DNA from: an uncultured bacterium
GTDB lineage: Bacteria; Patescibacteria; ABY1; SG8-24; 2-12-FULL-60-25
Reading direction: 5' to 3'
Length of the DNA: 10,153 nt
Assembly (NCBI GenBank): GCA_937863195.1
Contig: CALMET010000060.1
Coordinates: 1-10,153 of the forward strand
The position numbers and the translations under genes were made by a program. This document shows, in pieces, positions 1 to 6,690 of this stretch. The notes beneath the pieces were generated by a model. It had not been told where the DNA came from. It worked only from the letters and a program-made list of their open reading frames with translations, and did no database searches. Position 1 is the stretch's first letter. Every line of letters starts with the position of its first letter.

Positions 1-9
1 TGCAAGTCT

Positions 10-264
10 ATGCCTATGGCAAACCAAGTGCTCATTTTCACGGATATCGACGACAACCTTCGCGACGTGTCATCGCACCGCATACGTGTGCGTGAAGATG
101 GTACGGCGGATCTTTCTCAGGTCCCCGAAGACTTCGAGCTCATGTGGACGAACTTCGGCCTTTCGGGACAACGTGGCGAACATGCCTTTCCCAAAGACGG
201 CGAGCTGTTTTGTAAGATCTTGCTCGAGAGATCGAATCCCTACTTTCGTGTGCGTCGAGCCTAG
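10..264 (+). CDS. Small uncharacterised protein P1, paralogue of the protein at 4790-5131
   Basis: I do not recognise a named family. The 84-residue product aligns nearly end to end with residues 30-107 of the small protein at 4790-5131. Shared points are a beta-rich start (VLIFTDID against AVFFREID), a strand ending in RV, a turn followed by DLS, a G-L-x-G segment, P-x-D-G followed by an aromatic residue, and a final aromatic strand near the C-terminus. There is no signal peptide, membrane segment or Cys cluster, so it is probably a small cytoplasmic alpha/beta protein. A kinase-like gene follows at 339, as its paralogue is followed by K2, but here a terminator and a promoter separate the two. 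The start is uncertain: ATG at 10 and at 16 are both possible, neither has a Shine-Dalgarno, and the frame is open to the window edge, so the N-terminus may lie upstream. Confidence 0.7.
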   Translation: MPMANQVLIFTDIDDNLRDVSSHRIRVREDGTADLSQVPEDFELMWTNFGLSGQRGEHAFPKDGELFCKILLERSNPYFRVRRA

Positions 265-283
265 CTTCGATGCCGTGCCCTAT

Positions 284-311
284 GGCCCACTTCGGTGGGC
301 CTTTTTCTTTT
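284..311 (+). terminator. Rho-independent terminator after P1
   Basis: A perfect 7-bp GC-rich stem (ggcccac 284-290 with gtgggcc 295-301) closes a TTCG tetraloop and is followed by a T-rich tract at 302-311. It ends the P1 transcript and lies 15 bp before the -10 element of the next gene. Confidence 0.9.
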
Positions 312-326
312 GTCTTTACGAACGGG

Positions 327-338
327 TATACTGTAGCG
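327..338 (+). promoter_or_regulatory. -10 element for K1, leaderless arrangement
   Basis: TATACT at 327-332 is followed by six bases and then the ATG at 339. No good -35 hexamer is seen at a 17-bp spacing. The expected transcription start falls at or next to the A of the ATG. There is no Shine-Dalgarno. Confidence 0.65.
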
Positions 339-1958
339 ATGCGCAAAAACGCCGAGCAAAACATCGAAGCTTTTTCATCTCGAGCAAATACGCCGGTCGC
401 CATGCCGTCTGAATTACCGCAGTCGCCCGTTTCTGGTATGCGTGAAATGGTAACTGGTATGAGTAAAAAGATAACGAGTGCTACTATCGAAAAAGACGAT
501 GCTGATGATACTGATCGAGAGATATTGGACTTTGTTGTAGACAAGGTAGAGTTCATCGAGACCCCCAAGCAAGCCGAGGCACGCCGCGAGCGTTATGAAC
601 GCATGGCTAAAAAAGCAAAACAATTAAGTGAGGCGTTACAATCCGAATTAGAGCGGCGCTGGTATACCGGCGATACATCCTTCGACTACATGGATTATGA
701 ACGTGACCTATCAGATTTACTGAGCGATGAGATTCTTGATGAACAACCCGTCGGGGTGGGGGCGAATGCAACGAAAAAACTTGAGTTCATGAGTGGTATG
801 GTGGCCTTTCAGAAGTCTGCCGAAGGTGAAGAGCGCCAACTCATCGATCCGGCCACAGGTGATTTGCTGACAGAAAAAACGGTTTTTAAAACGGGTAAGG
901 ATGACAAGAGCTACCGCTCAACAACCTATCTCCGTTCAAAAGATTTGAATAAGAAAAAAGCCGATATCGAACATCTCTACTTTGCCAGCAGAGAACAGTT
1001 AGCGCGCAAGCATTTAGAAAAATACGCGGAGTTCTATGGTTTTGATATCGATGATTATCCTGTCGACAAAACGGCCTTTGGCAGGCGCATGCTCGAGCAT
1101 AGTGCTTCGATCAGGCGTGAATTTGTCAGCGCAATGTTTGATAAGTTATTGGGATTGAATGTGGTGCCAGCAACCGTTCTCATAACAGACGGTGAAGAGC
1201 TCTATAGCCGACAAAAAGGCATTAAGGGTGCTGTTGGGCTGGGGCATCCAGCGGCAGGACTATTAACGAAGGACGGTGTTATTAGTGCGATAGCAGAAGA
1301 TAGACCGCATTCAGCGATTGAGAGTCTGATGAGATTAGCGGTTTTACACGATGGGGTTGGATATTCTGATGGCCACACAGATAATGGATTGGCGGATAAG
1401 CAGAAAAAGCATATGCCTCAGCGTGTCTGGGGGATTGATTTTGGTTTTTCACTCCCGTTGCATTATCGTGCAAAAAACGGTGATATCCTTTCTGATGACC
1501 GAATAAGATCCGCGCCTATTCAGTTTATCGAAAAAAATAAGTCCCTCGTATTAGACGATGAAGCCCGTGCGTCGCTACGCACCGTCCTTCAAGAAACCAT
1601 GGACCATCTTGCGTATAAAAAGATGATGGTGAAGGACATTGTCGAATCGCCACAAGAGCGTAAACGGCTTATGGCATTGCCAGAAGAGGTTAAAAACGGT
1701 TCGGTGGCGAGATTGATTCGCGAACTGTTTGTCTTTGCTTACGAGGTAGAGGGCAAGCCAGAGATGACCCGGCAGATCGCTCTTAAAGAGATGGGGTTGT
1801 TTTTGCGCTGGCTTGGCAAGGTCGTCAAAACGGGGCGCCCACGCATGCCGGGCACCGATATGGCACCGGGGCTTTTTGCCCGTATTCCTGAGGTTCAGGA
1901 CATGATTTTGAGCCAGCAAAAGACGGTGATCGACGACCAGGTTGACAATTTATTATAA
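339..1958 (+). CDS. PI3/4-kinase-like protein K1
   Basis: 539 residues, likely an atypical kinase of the PI3/4-kinase-like superfamily, related at a distance to the bacterial SCO1664-type proteins. Residues 1-130 are charged and helical. The N-lobe has ANATKKLEF (142-150), resembling the SNATFL strand of that family, and a candidate ATP-contacting Lys at 159. After about 100 residues comes an R-E pair (260-261) leading into LLGLNVVPAT, matching the family's LGxxxVPxT. The catalytic loop is D344-G-H346-T-D-N349 (family DRHxxN) and the metal site is I-D367-F-G369. The whole protein aligns with K2 (5128-6561), including a C-terminal GRP motif. The ATG at 339 is preferred because an in-frame ATG at 270 lies upstream of the terminator. 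Whether the substrate is lipid, protein or small molecule cannot be read from the sequence. An orphan gene follows 32 bp downstream. Confidence 0.72.
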   Translation: MRKNAEQNIEAFSSRANTPVAMPSELPQSPVSGMREMVTGMSKKITSATIEKDDADDTDREILDFVVDKVEFIETPKQAEARRERYERMAKKAKQLSEALQSELERRWYTGDTSFDYMDYERDLSDLLSDEILDEQPVGVGANATKKLEFMSGMVAFQKSAEGEERQLIDPATGDLLTEKTVFKTGKDDKSYRSTTYLRSKDLNKKKADIEHLYFASREQLARKHLEKYAEFYGFDIDDYPVDKTAFGRRMLEHSASIRREFVSAMFDKLLGLNVVPATVLITDGEELYSRQKGIKGAVGLGHPAAGLLTKDGVISAIAEDRPHSAIESLMRLAVLHDGVGYSDGHTDNGLADKQKKHMPQRVWGIDFGFSLPLHYRAKNGDILSDDRIRSAPIQFIEKNKSLVLDDEARASLRTVLQETMDHLAYKKMMVKDIVESPQERKRLMALPEEVKNGSVARLIRELFVFAYEVEGKPEMTRQIALKEMGLFLRWLGKVVKTGRPRMPGTDMAPGLFARIPEVQDMILSQQKTVIDDQVDNLL

Positions 1959-1979
1959 CCATGGTACCAAGAAGGGGTT

Positions 1980-1986
1980 GGAGGTG
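1980..1986 (+). promoter_or_regulatory. Strong Shine-Dalgarno fixing the start at 1991
   Basis: GGAGGTG ends 4 nt before the ATG at 1991. It contrasts with the transcription-unit-first genes in this window, which have no Shine-Dalgarno, and it fits an internal operon gene translated from the K1 mRNA. Confidence 0.8.
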
Positions 1987-1990
1987 CCAT

Positions 1991-2290
1991 ATGAAAACGC
2001 CCATGACCGATGACGAACTCACGACTGAGCGAGCGCGCGTCAAGGCGCGTTTCAGGGATGTGCTAACCACGCTTCGAACAAGAGAACATATGGGTCGTAG
2101 CCAGATTACGACCCCGATTGGACTGAGCGTTCGCGCTCAGGTCAAGCTTGGGGCATGCGCCCCGTTCGACCCAAGAGGTGACGAGGTCGTCGACGATCTC
2201 GATGAAGCACAGCTCAAGGTGCTCGATGACGCCATCACAGCCCACTTTGGTACCACGTGCCCTCCCGCAAAACAGACGACCGCCGCCTAG
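1991..2290 (+). CDS. Hypothetical protein, 99 residues, second gene of the K1 operon
   Basis: I do not recognise this protein. The start is set by the GGAGGTG just upstream; an in-frame start further upstream, at 1961, would skip that site. The product begins with a basic, Arg-rich helix (about residues 10-31), has a Gly/Pro-containing middle with one Cys in GACAPFDP, then an acidic segment (DEVVDDLDEAQL) and a helix reaching HFG, and ends in a short Pro/Thr tail with a second Cys. There is no signal peptide or membrane segment. It lies 32 bp behind the kinase-like gene, has no promoter-like hexamer of its own, and is followed by a strong terminator, so it is probably expressed with K1. The K2 cassette has no counterpart. 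It may be a partner or regulator of K1, but that rests on position only. Confidence 0.65.
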   Translation: MKTPMTDDELTTERARVKARFRDVLTTLRTREHMGRSQITTPIGLSVRAQVKLGACAPFDPRGDEVVDDLDEAQLKVLDDAITAHFGTTCPPAKQTTAA

Positions 2291-2311
2291 GCGCTCGTTC
2301 TACCCCAGACT

Positions 2312-2344
2312 GACCATCGCCTCATACGCGATGGTCTTCTTTTT
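2312..2344 (+). terminator. Rho-independent terminator of the K1 operon
   Basis: A perfect 9-bp stem (gaccatcgc 2312-2320 with gcgatggtc 2328-2336) with a 7-nt loop is followed by TTCTTTTT. The T tract runs almost into the extended -10 of the next gene. Confidence 0.92.
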
Positions 2345-2358
2345 GCTACAATAGCTGC
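2344..2358 (+). promoter_or_regulatory. Extended -10 element for the GGDEF gene, leaderless arrangement
   Basis: TGC followed by TACAAT (2347-2352) forms an extended -10, with exactly six bases before the ATG at 2359. The -35 region falls inside the upstream terminator hairpin and has no recognisable hexamer. Confidence 0.65.
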
Positions 2359-4752
2359 ATGCCTCCATCTCCAGACCAAATCGATCGCGAACGTATCGGT
2401 AACGTGAAGCGCACGCATGAGTGGGACAAGCTTCAAAAAACGTTTGCAGAGGCTAAAGCACGCTATGAGACGGCCTCAACGAGCAATCTTGACGATACGT
2501 CAGTAGAAGTAGCGAGGTACGAAGTCGACATCGCCAAGATGAGCCTTGAGCTTTTTAAGGCTGAGCACGACCAGAGCGGGGCCTGGAAAGGTAATCGTTT
2601 TGGAGGGGACGTTGCAAAGATGTTTGAGAACGACTTTATCCAAGAAGATCATGGGATGCTTGTGCCGACGGAAGAATTAAAGCAGACCCATTTATTGACC
2701 GTGAGCATGAATGAGCTCGATCGCCTCAATAAAGAAGGTGGTCATGCTTTGGGCGACGAGGGGATGCGTATGGCTTATGAGGTTATTGCCGAAAAAGTCG
2801 AAGCAACCTTGCATGATCTACATCCAGAGCTGAAGACCGAAGATCTTGCGGCAAATTATGATATTTACCGCACGGGTGGCAATGAGTTCAGCGTGGTGAT
2901 TCGCAAAATAACGTCACCCTTTAGTATGCAGGAGCTTGCGGCAAGCTTCGGTTCGGTGGACGCCATTTCTAAAGAATATGAAGGTATCGAAGCACCTTCA
3001 TTGGCGGCAAACCACGCTTCGATGGCCAAGGTATATGAAGTGCTCAATAACCTGCGTCACGATGAGGGGATAGAGAATTTTAAAACATGGTCGAATAAAG
3101 AAAAAACAGATCTCGCGGTTGGTGTCGTAAAGGAGGTGCTGCAATCAGAAAACGATGTGCGCAAAACCCTCATGCGTCTCGATCGTTTAGAAGGGCTCAT
3201 GAAGGCCGGGGATGAAGAAAAAGCTCGGGCATTTTATGATAACTATCTCAAAAAAGCCTTAGGCTCTCTGTTCTCGGCTGAAGAAGATGTCTTAGCCGAC
3301 TTCGATGAGGCAAAGGCGATGTTAAAAGAGATGGGGGCTTTTGATGAATCCTGGACCATTGAGTGGGAAAAGCAAAAGTCCCAAATCGCCATTGATGAAG
3401 GTTGCAAAATTTTGCGAAACGAAGGCGAAGTTGCACGTTCAGGCGAAGCAAATCTTCAAGCGGCGACGGTTCAGCGCGTACGTCAACGCTATGAAGAGTC
3501 CATCCCAAAATATGGACCAAAGCAAAAAAATGAAACCGCTTTTATTGAGCCTTTAGCAACCGAGGGCTTGCAAATTCTTAACAAAAAACTTCAAGCAGCA
3601 AAAGCGGCCAAAGAGGCATCCGAGCAAGATGAAAATGTATTGCTCGCAAAAAAAGCCAGCCTAGCTGATTTAGAATATCGTCTTGAAGCGGCAAAACGCG
3701 ATACCATGACCGGCCTCGAAGGTCGTGGTGTCTTATTTGCAGATATGGAGGATGCGATCAATCGCAATGAGTCGATTTCGACGCTCTTTATCGATATGGC
3801 GTGTTTGAAGTATTTCGATAAAGTAGGTGGTGCTGCCGTGGGTGATATGGCGATCAAAAAATCTGCAGAGATTTTAGAATCGTTGACGCATGATTTAGAA
3901 TCGTTGACGAGTGATCCAGAGATGAAGGAAAAGTTTTCTAAAGCCAAGGTCAAGGCCTATCGTTATGCTGGTGATGAGTTTGTGCTCTTGGTAGAAGGAG
4001 CTGACTCAAGTGTCGCTGAAAAATTGCGTCACATTATTTCAGATAAAGCTGAAGATGCTGGCACGGTGCCAAATGCCATAACAAGTAGCTCAGCTTATAC
4101 TCCAGAACGCATCTCATTTAATGTTGGTACCTCGCATGCTGAAAGTACAAATGCTCTCGAGACAAAAGTGTTAGAGCTTGGCCTGCCTTTACATGGTGAA
4201 CCGGGTACAAAAGACCGCTTTAACCATCTTGCTGAATACGCTATCCGTTTTGCCGACAAAGAAATTGAAATCACGAAGGCCTTGGATCGATACCAGTTAC
4301 TTATTAGGCTCATCATTCAACGAGGTCCAGAAGACGCGCATGTGCAGCAGATGCTTGCCTATTCGCAAAAAGCGATTTTTGGTAAGGCGGGTGAAGCAAT
4401 GGTTCTTGAATGGGCAAAGGTACTTGAAAACGCCCAACCGAGTGAGATTACCGCAATCAATAAAGCCGCCCAGCTAGAGTTATTAGAGTTCACGTTAAAA
4501 ATGAAAGATAAAGAGCTTGAACAAAAAAATGAACGTGATCGAGCTGTTGAACGACGCATTGAAAACCATATTCGCTCTCAATACCTCGAGCAGCGCATCG
4601 AACAGCTTCAAGCACGGCTCACTGAACTAGAAGACAAATTGAAAACATCCCAAGAGTTGAGCGCAAAAGAACGCCAAGCTCATGATCGAGAAGTAGCAAT
4701 CTATAAAGAAGAGTTAGAGATCTTAAAGGGGATTCGCCAGCAGTTTACCTAA
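2359..4752 (+). CDS. Tandem GGDEF-like domain protein with coiled-coil tail
   Basis: 797 residues with two GGDEF-type (diguanylate cyclase-like) domains. Domain 1 (about 100-200) keeps G128-H129-A-L-G132-D133 and ends in G173-G-N-E-F, but Ser116 sits where the first metal-binding Asp is expected and Asn175 replaces the signature Asp, so it is probably inactive. A helical linker (about 200-440) follows. Domain 2 (about 445-590) opens with the canonical RD-x-x-TGLEGR (447-456), keeps D479 in LFIDM, K484 and G495-D496, and has A537-G-D-E-F541. It has Asp487 where the guanine-contacting Asn normally lies and Ala492 in place of the His of GH. Neither domain has an RxxD inhibitory site. Both carry extra residues between the GD and GGDEF motifs. 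Residues about 705-797 are heptad-rich coiled coil. No signal peptide or membrane segment is seen, so it is cytoplasmic. It lies between the two kinase-like cassettes, with its own promoter. Domain 2 may make a cyclic dinucleotide or may be a divergent nucleotide cyclase or sensor. Confidence 0.83.
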   Translation: MPPSPDQIDRERIGNVKRTHEWDKLQKTFAEAKARYETASTSNLDDTSVEVARYEVDIAKMSLELFKAEHDQSGAWKGNRFGGDVAKMFENDFIQEDHGMLVPTEELKQTHLLTVSMNELDRLNKEGGHALGDEGMRMAYEVIAEKVEATLHDLHPELKTEDLAANYDIYRTGGNEFSVVIRKITSPFSMQELAASFGSVDAISKEYEGIEAPSLAANHASMAKVYEVLNNLRHDEGIENFKTWSNKEKTDLAVGVVKEVLQSENDVRKTLMRLDRLEGLMKAGDEEKARAFYDNYLKKALGSLFSAEEDVLADFDEAKAMLKEMGAFDESWTIEWEKQKSQIAIDEGCKILRNEGEVARSGEANLQAATVQRVRQRYEESIPKYGPKQKNETAFIEPLATEGLQILNKKLQAAKAAKEASEQDENVLLAKKASLADLEYRLEAAKRDTMTGLEGRGVLFADMEDAINRNESISTLFIDMACLKYFDKVGGAAVGDMAIKKSAEILESLTHDLESLTSDPEMKEKFSKAKVKAYRYAGDEFVLLVEGADSSVAEKLRHIISDKAEDAGTVPNAITSSSAYTPERISFNVGTSHAESTNALETKVLELGLPLHGEPGTKDRFNHLAEYAIRFADKEIEITKALDRYQLLIRLIIQRGPEDAHVQQMLAYSQKAIFGKAGEAMVLEWAKVLENAQPSEITAINKAAQLELLEFTLKMKDKELEQKNERDRAVERRIENHIRSQYLEQRIEQLQARLTELEDKLKTSQELSAKERQAHDREVAIYKEELEILKGIRQQFT
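3874..3915 (+). repeat. In-frame 21-bp tandem duplication inside GGDEF domain 2
   Basis: Two adjacent 21-bp copies (3874-3894 and 3895-3915) differ at two positions and encode LESLTHD and LESLTSD. They lie in the helical stretch between the G-D motif and AGDEF and lengthen it by one heptad without breaking the frame. Confidence 0.85.
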
Positions 4753-4754
4753 GC

Positions 4755-4789
4755 TTCTCAGCGGTGTGAGGGTGTTCTATACTCGCTTC
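4755..4789 (+). promoter_or_regulatory. Promoter for the P2-K2 operon, leaderless arrangement
   Basis: TATACT at 4778-4783 lies six bases before the ATG at 4790. A partial -35, TTCTCA (4755-4760), sits at 17-bp spacing, and there is no Shine-Dalgarno. The promoter lies inside an upstream in-frame extension that begins with GTG at 4766, which argues against that longer start. Confidence 0.65.
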
Positions 4790-5131
4790 ATGGAAAATCC
4801 TTTTGGAAAAACCCCTCCTGCCCCAAAAGTGGCAGAAAAGCCTGAAATGGCCGAGATGCTTGGCGTGCCAAAGGCTGTTTTTTTTCGCGAAATCGATCAT
4901 GAGGGTCGCCCTACGGGAGAGCCTGTGCTTGTTCGGGTATCTCCGAATGGGGGTATAGATCTTTCAGGACTCGAGGCAAAACGTCGCGCGATGTTTGAAG
5001 GGGGTTTGCCTGGACGTATGGGGCAAGGGGTTGTTTATCCGCATGACGGCATGCGCTTCATGGAGGCAATTGTTCGTTACGCTTCGCGTCGATGGCATGT
5101 TAGTTCACCTGATGACGATTCCGGTGTATGA
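4790..5131 (+). CDS. Small uncharacterised protein P2, paralogue of P1, first gene of the P2-K2 operon
   Basis: 113 residues of no family I can name. After a Pro- and Lys-rich N-terminal tail of about 29 residues, residues 30-107 align with P1 (10-264). The shared plan is AVFFREID, a strand reading VLVRV, an NGGIDLSGL turn, a helix, G-L-P-G, the P-H-D-G motif followed by an aromatic residue, a helix, and a Trp-containing final strand. The acidic end is DDDSGV. It has no Cys, signal peptide or membrane segment. The ATG at 4790 is preferred over the upstream in-frame GTG at 4766 because the -10 element lies between them. Its last four bases overlap the K2 start (ATGA), which implies coupled translation and probably a fixed ratio. 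It may bind or regulate the kinase-like protein; that is inferred from the linkage being seen twice. Confidence 0.78.
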   Translation: MENPFGKTPPAPKVAEKPEMAEMLGVPKAVFFREIDHEGRPTGEPVLVRVSPNGGIDLSGLEAKRRAMFEGGLPGRMGQGVVYPHDGMRFMEAIVRYASRRWHVSSPDDDSGV

Positions 5132-6561
5132 GACCACAAGAACGCCAATCCGGCCCTGAGCAGACGCATGAGTCTTCCTACGATCACACAAAGTTTGAGG
5201 CCTACGAAAAAATGAAGGAGCGCGCTGATCGCATGCTCTCGAATTTAGTGCGAACGAACACAAATCATCTCAATGCCGCCCAAGTTGCTCATTATTTTGA
5301 TACAGTTAAAACATTTAATACTGTAAAGCCATCCGATGCGAGTATAGAAAAGCCGCTTGGCTTTGTTGAAGGTATCAATACCGTGAAGCAGTTAGAGTAC
5401 AAGGATAAAATCGGCTGGGTAAAGGACGAAGAGAGTGAGAGTGTTCTCGACAAGGACGGTGATATTTACCATTGGAGCGTTGTTGAAAACGCCTACCTGC
5501 TTCAGATGGATAGTGAGGGAGGGCCTTTAAGGCTTGATGACCGCGCTGCGCGCGACGCACACCAAGTCATCGCTTCGCCAGAGTATCAAAACGAGCATGC
5601 GCGCATCATTGCAGAGCTGGCGGGTCTGCCAGAGGCACAGCGTGAAGCCTTTATCCAGAAAATATTGGGTAGTGAAGACAGGATGTTTACAAGTCGTATC
5701 GATGTACCAGCTGGTCTCATGGCACCGCGCGAAGCGGTGATGAGTTCAGTGGGTATGTTGCTTGGCTATAAAGAGATCCCGCCGACCGCTATGCGTGTGC
5801 AGAGCAAACTTGTTATTCATGAAAGCGAAGGCAGCCGCGTCGCTTACAATGTCGCTAGCATTCAAGAAAATGTACCAGTAACAGATAAAGAACGTCCACC
5901 GCGAGCTCTTTCATCCAAGGAAATTGAAGCCCTGATGAAGCAGCCTTCAGAGAAGTGGCAAAGCGTCTTACCGGGTTGCAATGTTGAAAATTTGAAAAAA
6001 AGTTTTGCGCGTCTTGCAGCTTTGGATTGGTTGATGGGGAGCTTAGATCGTCATCGTGAAAATATGCTGGTTGATCCTGTCTCAGGTGATATTCATGGTA
6101 TCGACAATGGTCTCTGTGCCCCACGCGGGCGAACACAAGAAGGCGGCATCGCCCGTGTGAATACAGCTAAAGAACGAGGTCGTCTAAAGGACCCTGGCCT
6201 AGTCTCTCGTCAAATGCGCAGTGTGGCCCTTGAAGTCGTATTCAGCCAGCAAGATATTGTCCTTGATCCTAAGGACCGAGTTGCGATGGCCTCTTTACTG
6301 GGCCGCCTCCAAAAGGGTCTTGAAGCCAAGTCCCCGGAGGATATCGGCGCAGCAGAGCATTATGCTCTAGAGGACGCTTTTAAGCTCATGTTTCCTGATC
6401 ACCTATTAGAGGCATTGACCCAAATGCAGGGTTTTAAGAAGCGTCTAGAATATCTGGCAAAATATGGCCGTCCTCCTGAAGAATCCCTTAAAAATGACGT
6501 ATTTCATGCTGAGTCCGAGCAAGCGATGATGCGCTCTATGCGCGCCTCCCAAACAGCTTGA
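5128..6561 (+). CDS. PI3/4-kinase-like protein K2
   Basis: 477 residues, a PI3/4-kinase-like atypical kinase and full-length paralogue of K1. An N-terminal helix (YEKMKERADRMLSNL, about 26-40) matches YERMAKKAKQLSEAL of K1. The N-lobe has GINTVKQLEY (82-91) and a candidate ATP-contacting Lys at 99. After a segment of about 100 residues come R201-E202 and LLGYKEIPPT (211-220), the family LGxxxVPxT motif, then GSRVAYNV. The catalytic loop S-L-D307-R-H309-R-E-N312 is an exact match to DRHxxN, and the metal motif is I-D326-N-G328 followed by LCAP, as in the SCO1664-type and other bacterial relatives. The C-terminal YLAKYGRPP parallels K1. The ATG overlaps the P2 stop (ATGA) and has no Shine-Dalgarno, so translation is probably coupled. 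The substrate is unknown. The motifs are cleaner than in K1, so this copy is the likelier active enzyme. Confidence 0.78.
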   Translation: MRPQERQSGPEQTHESSYDHTKFEAYEKMKERADRMLSNLVRTNTNHLNAAQVAHYFDTVKTFNTVKPSDASIEKPLGFVEGINTVKQLEYKDKIGWVKDEESESVLDKDGDIYHWSVVENAYLLQMDSEGGPLRLDDRAARDAHQVIASPEYQNEHARIIAELAGLPEAQREAFIQKILGSEDRMFTSRIDVPAGLMAPREAVMSSVGMLLGYKEIPPTAMRVQSKLVIHESEGSRVAYNVASIQENVPVTDKERPPRALSSKEIEALMKQPSEKWQSVLPGCNVENLKKSFARLAALDWLMGSLDRHRENMLVDPVSGDIHGIDNGLCAPRGRTQEGGIARVNTAKERGRLKDPGLVSRQMRSVALEVVFSQQDIVLDPKDRVAMASLLGRLQKGLEAKSPEDIGAAEHYALEDAFKLMFPDHLLEALTQMQGFKKRLEYLAKYGRPPEESLKNDVFHAESEQAMMRSMRASQTA

Positions 6562-6586
6562 CCATTTTGACGGTTTCAGCTAATAT
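6558..6586 (+). promoter_or_regulatory. Sigma-70-type promoter for tRNA-Thr
   Basis: TTGACC (6558-6563), a 17-bp spacer and TAATAT (6581-6586) make the most consensus-like promoter in the window. The -35 overlaps the TGA stop of K2. The predicted start lies about 20 bp before the tRNA, in contrast to the leaderless arrangement at the protein genes. Confidence 0.75.
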
Positions 6587-6612
6587 TCGGCCTGTTCGGA
6601 ACACTATCGCCT

Positions 6613-6689
6613 GCCGGCGTAGCTCAGCTGGTTAGAGCAGCGGTTTTGTAAACCGCAGGTCGTCGGTTCGAATCCGACCGCCGGCTCCA
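6613..6689 (+). tRNA. tRNA-Thr (anticodon UGU), CCA encoded
   Basis: A full cloverleaf is visible. The acceptor stem is GCCGGCG (6613-6619) with CGCCGGC, the D stem is GCTC/GAGC, the anticodon stem is GCGGT/ACCGC, and the T arm is GTCGG-TTCGAAT-CCGAC. The anticodon TGT (6647-6649) reads ACA and, with wobble modification, other Thr codons. The discriminator base is T6686 and the CCA tail is genomically encoded. rpmG follows 86 bp downstream, a common pairing of translation genes. Confidence 0.97.
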
Positions 6690-6690
6690 C

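Noticed and set aside
270..338. Upstream ATG at 270 as the start of K1
   Set aside because: The extension would be translated from the terminator hairpin and T tract, and the -10 element lies downstream of it.
140..568. 142-codon minus-strand open frame antisense to P1 and the start of K1
   Set aside because: It runs through the terminator and promoter between P1 and K1 and its product has no family-like pattern; it is a shadow of the plus-strand genes.
3591..3953. 120-codon minus-strand open frame inside the GGDEF gene
   Set aside because: It lies opposite clear GGDEF domain 2 motifs; the Ser/Ala-rich product is what the antisense of this codon use would give.
10..6561. HipBA-type toxin-antitoxin interpretation of the small-protein/kinase pairs
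   Set aside because: The small proteins show no helix-turn-helix, and the kinase motifs (DRHxxN, IDNG, LGxxxPxT) fit the PI3/4K-like group better than HipA.
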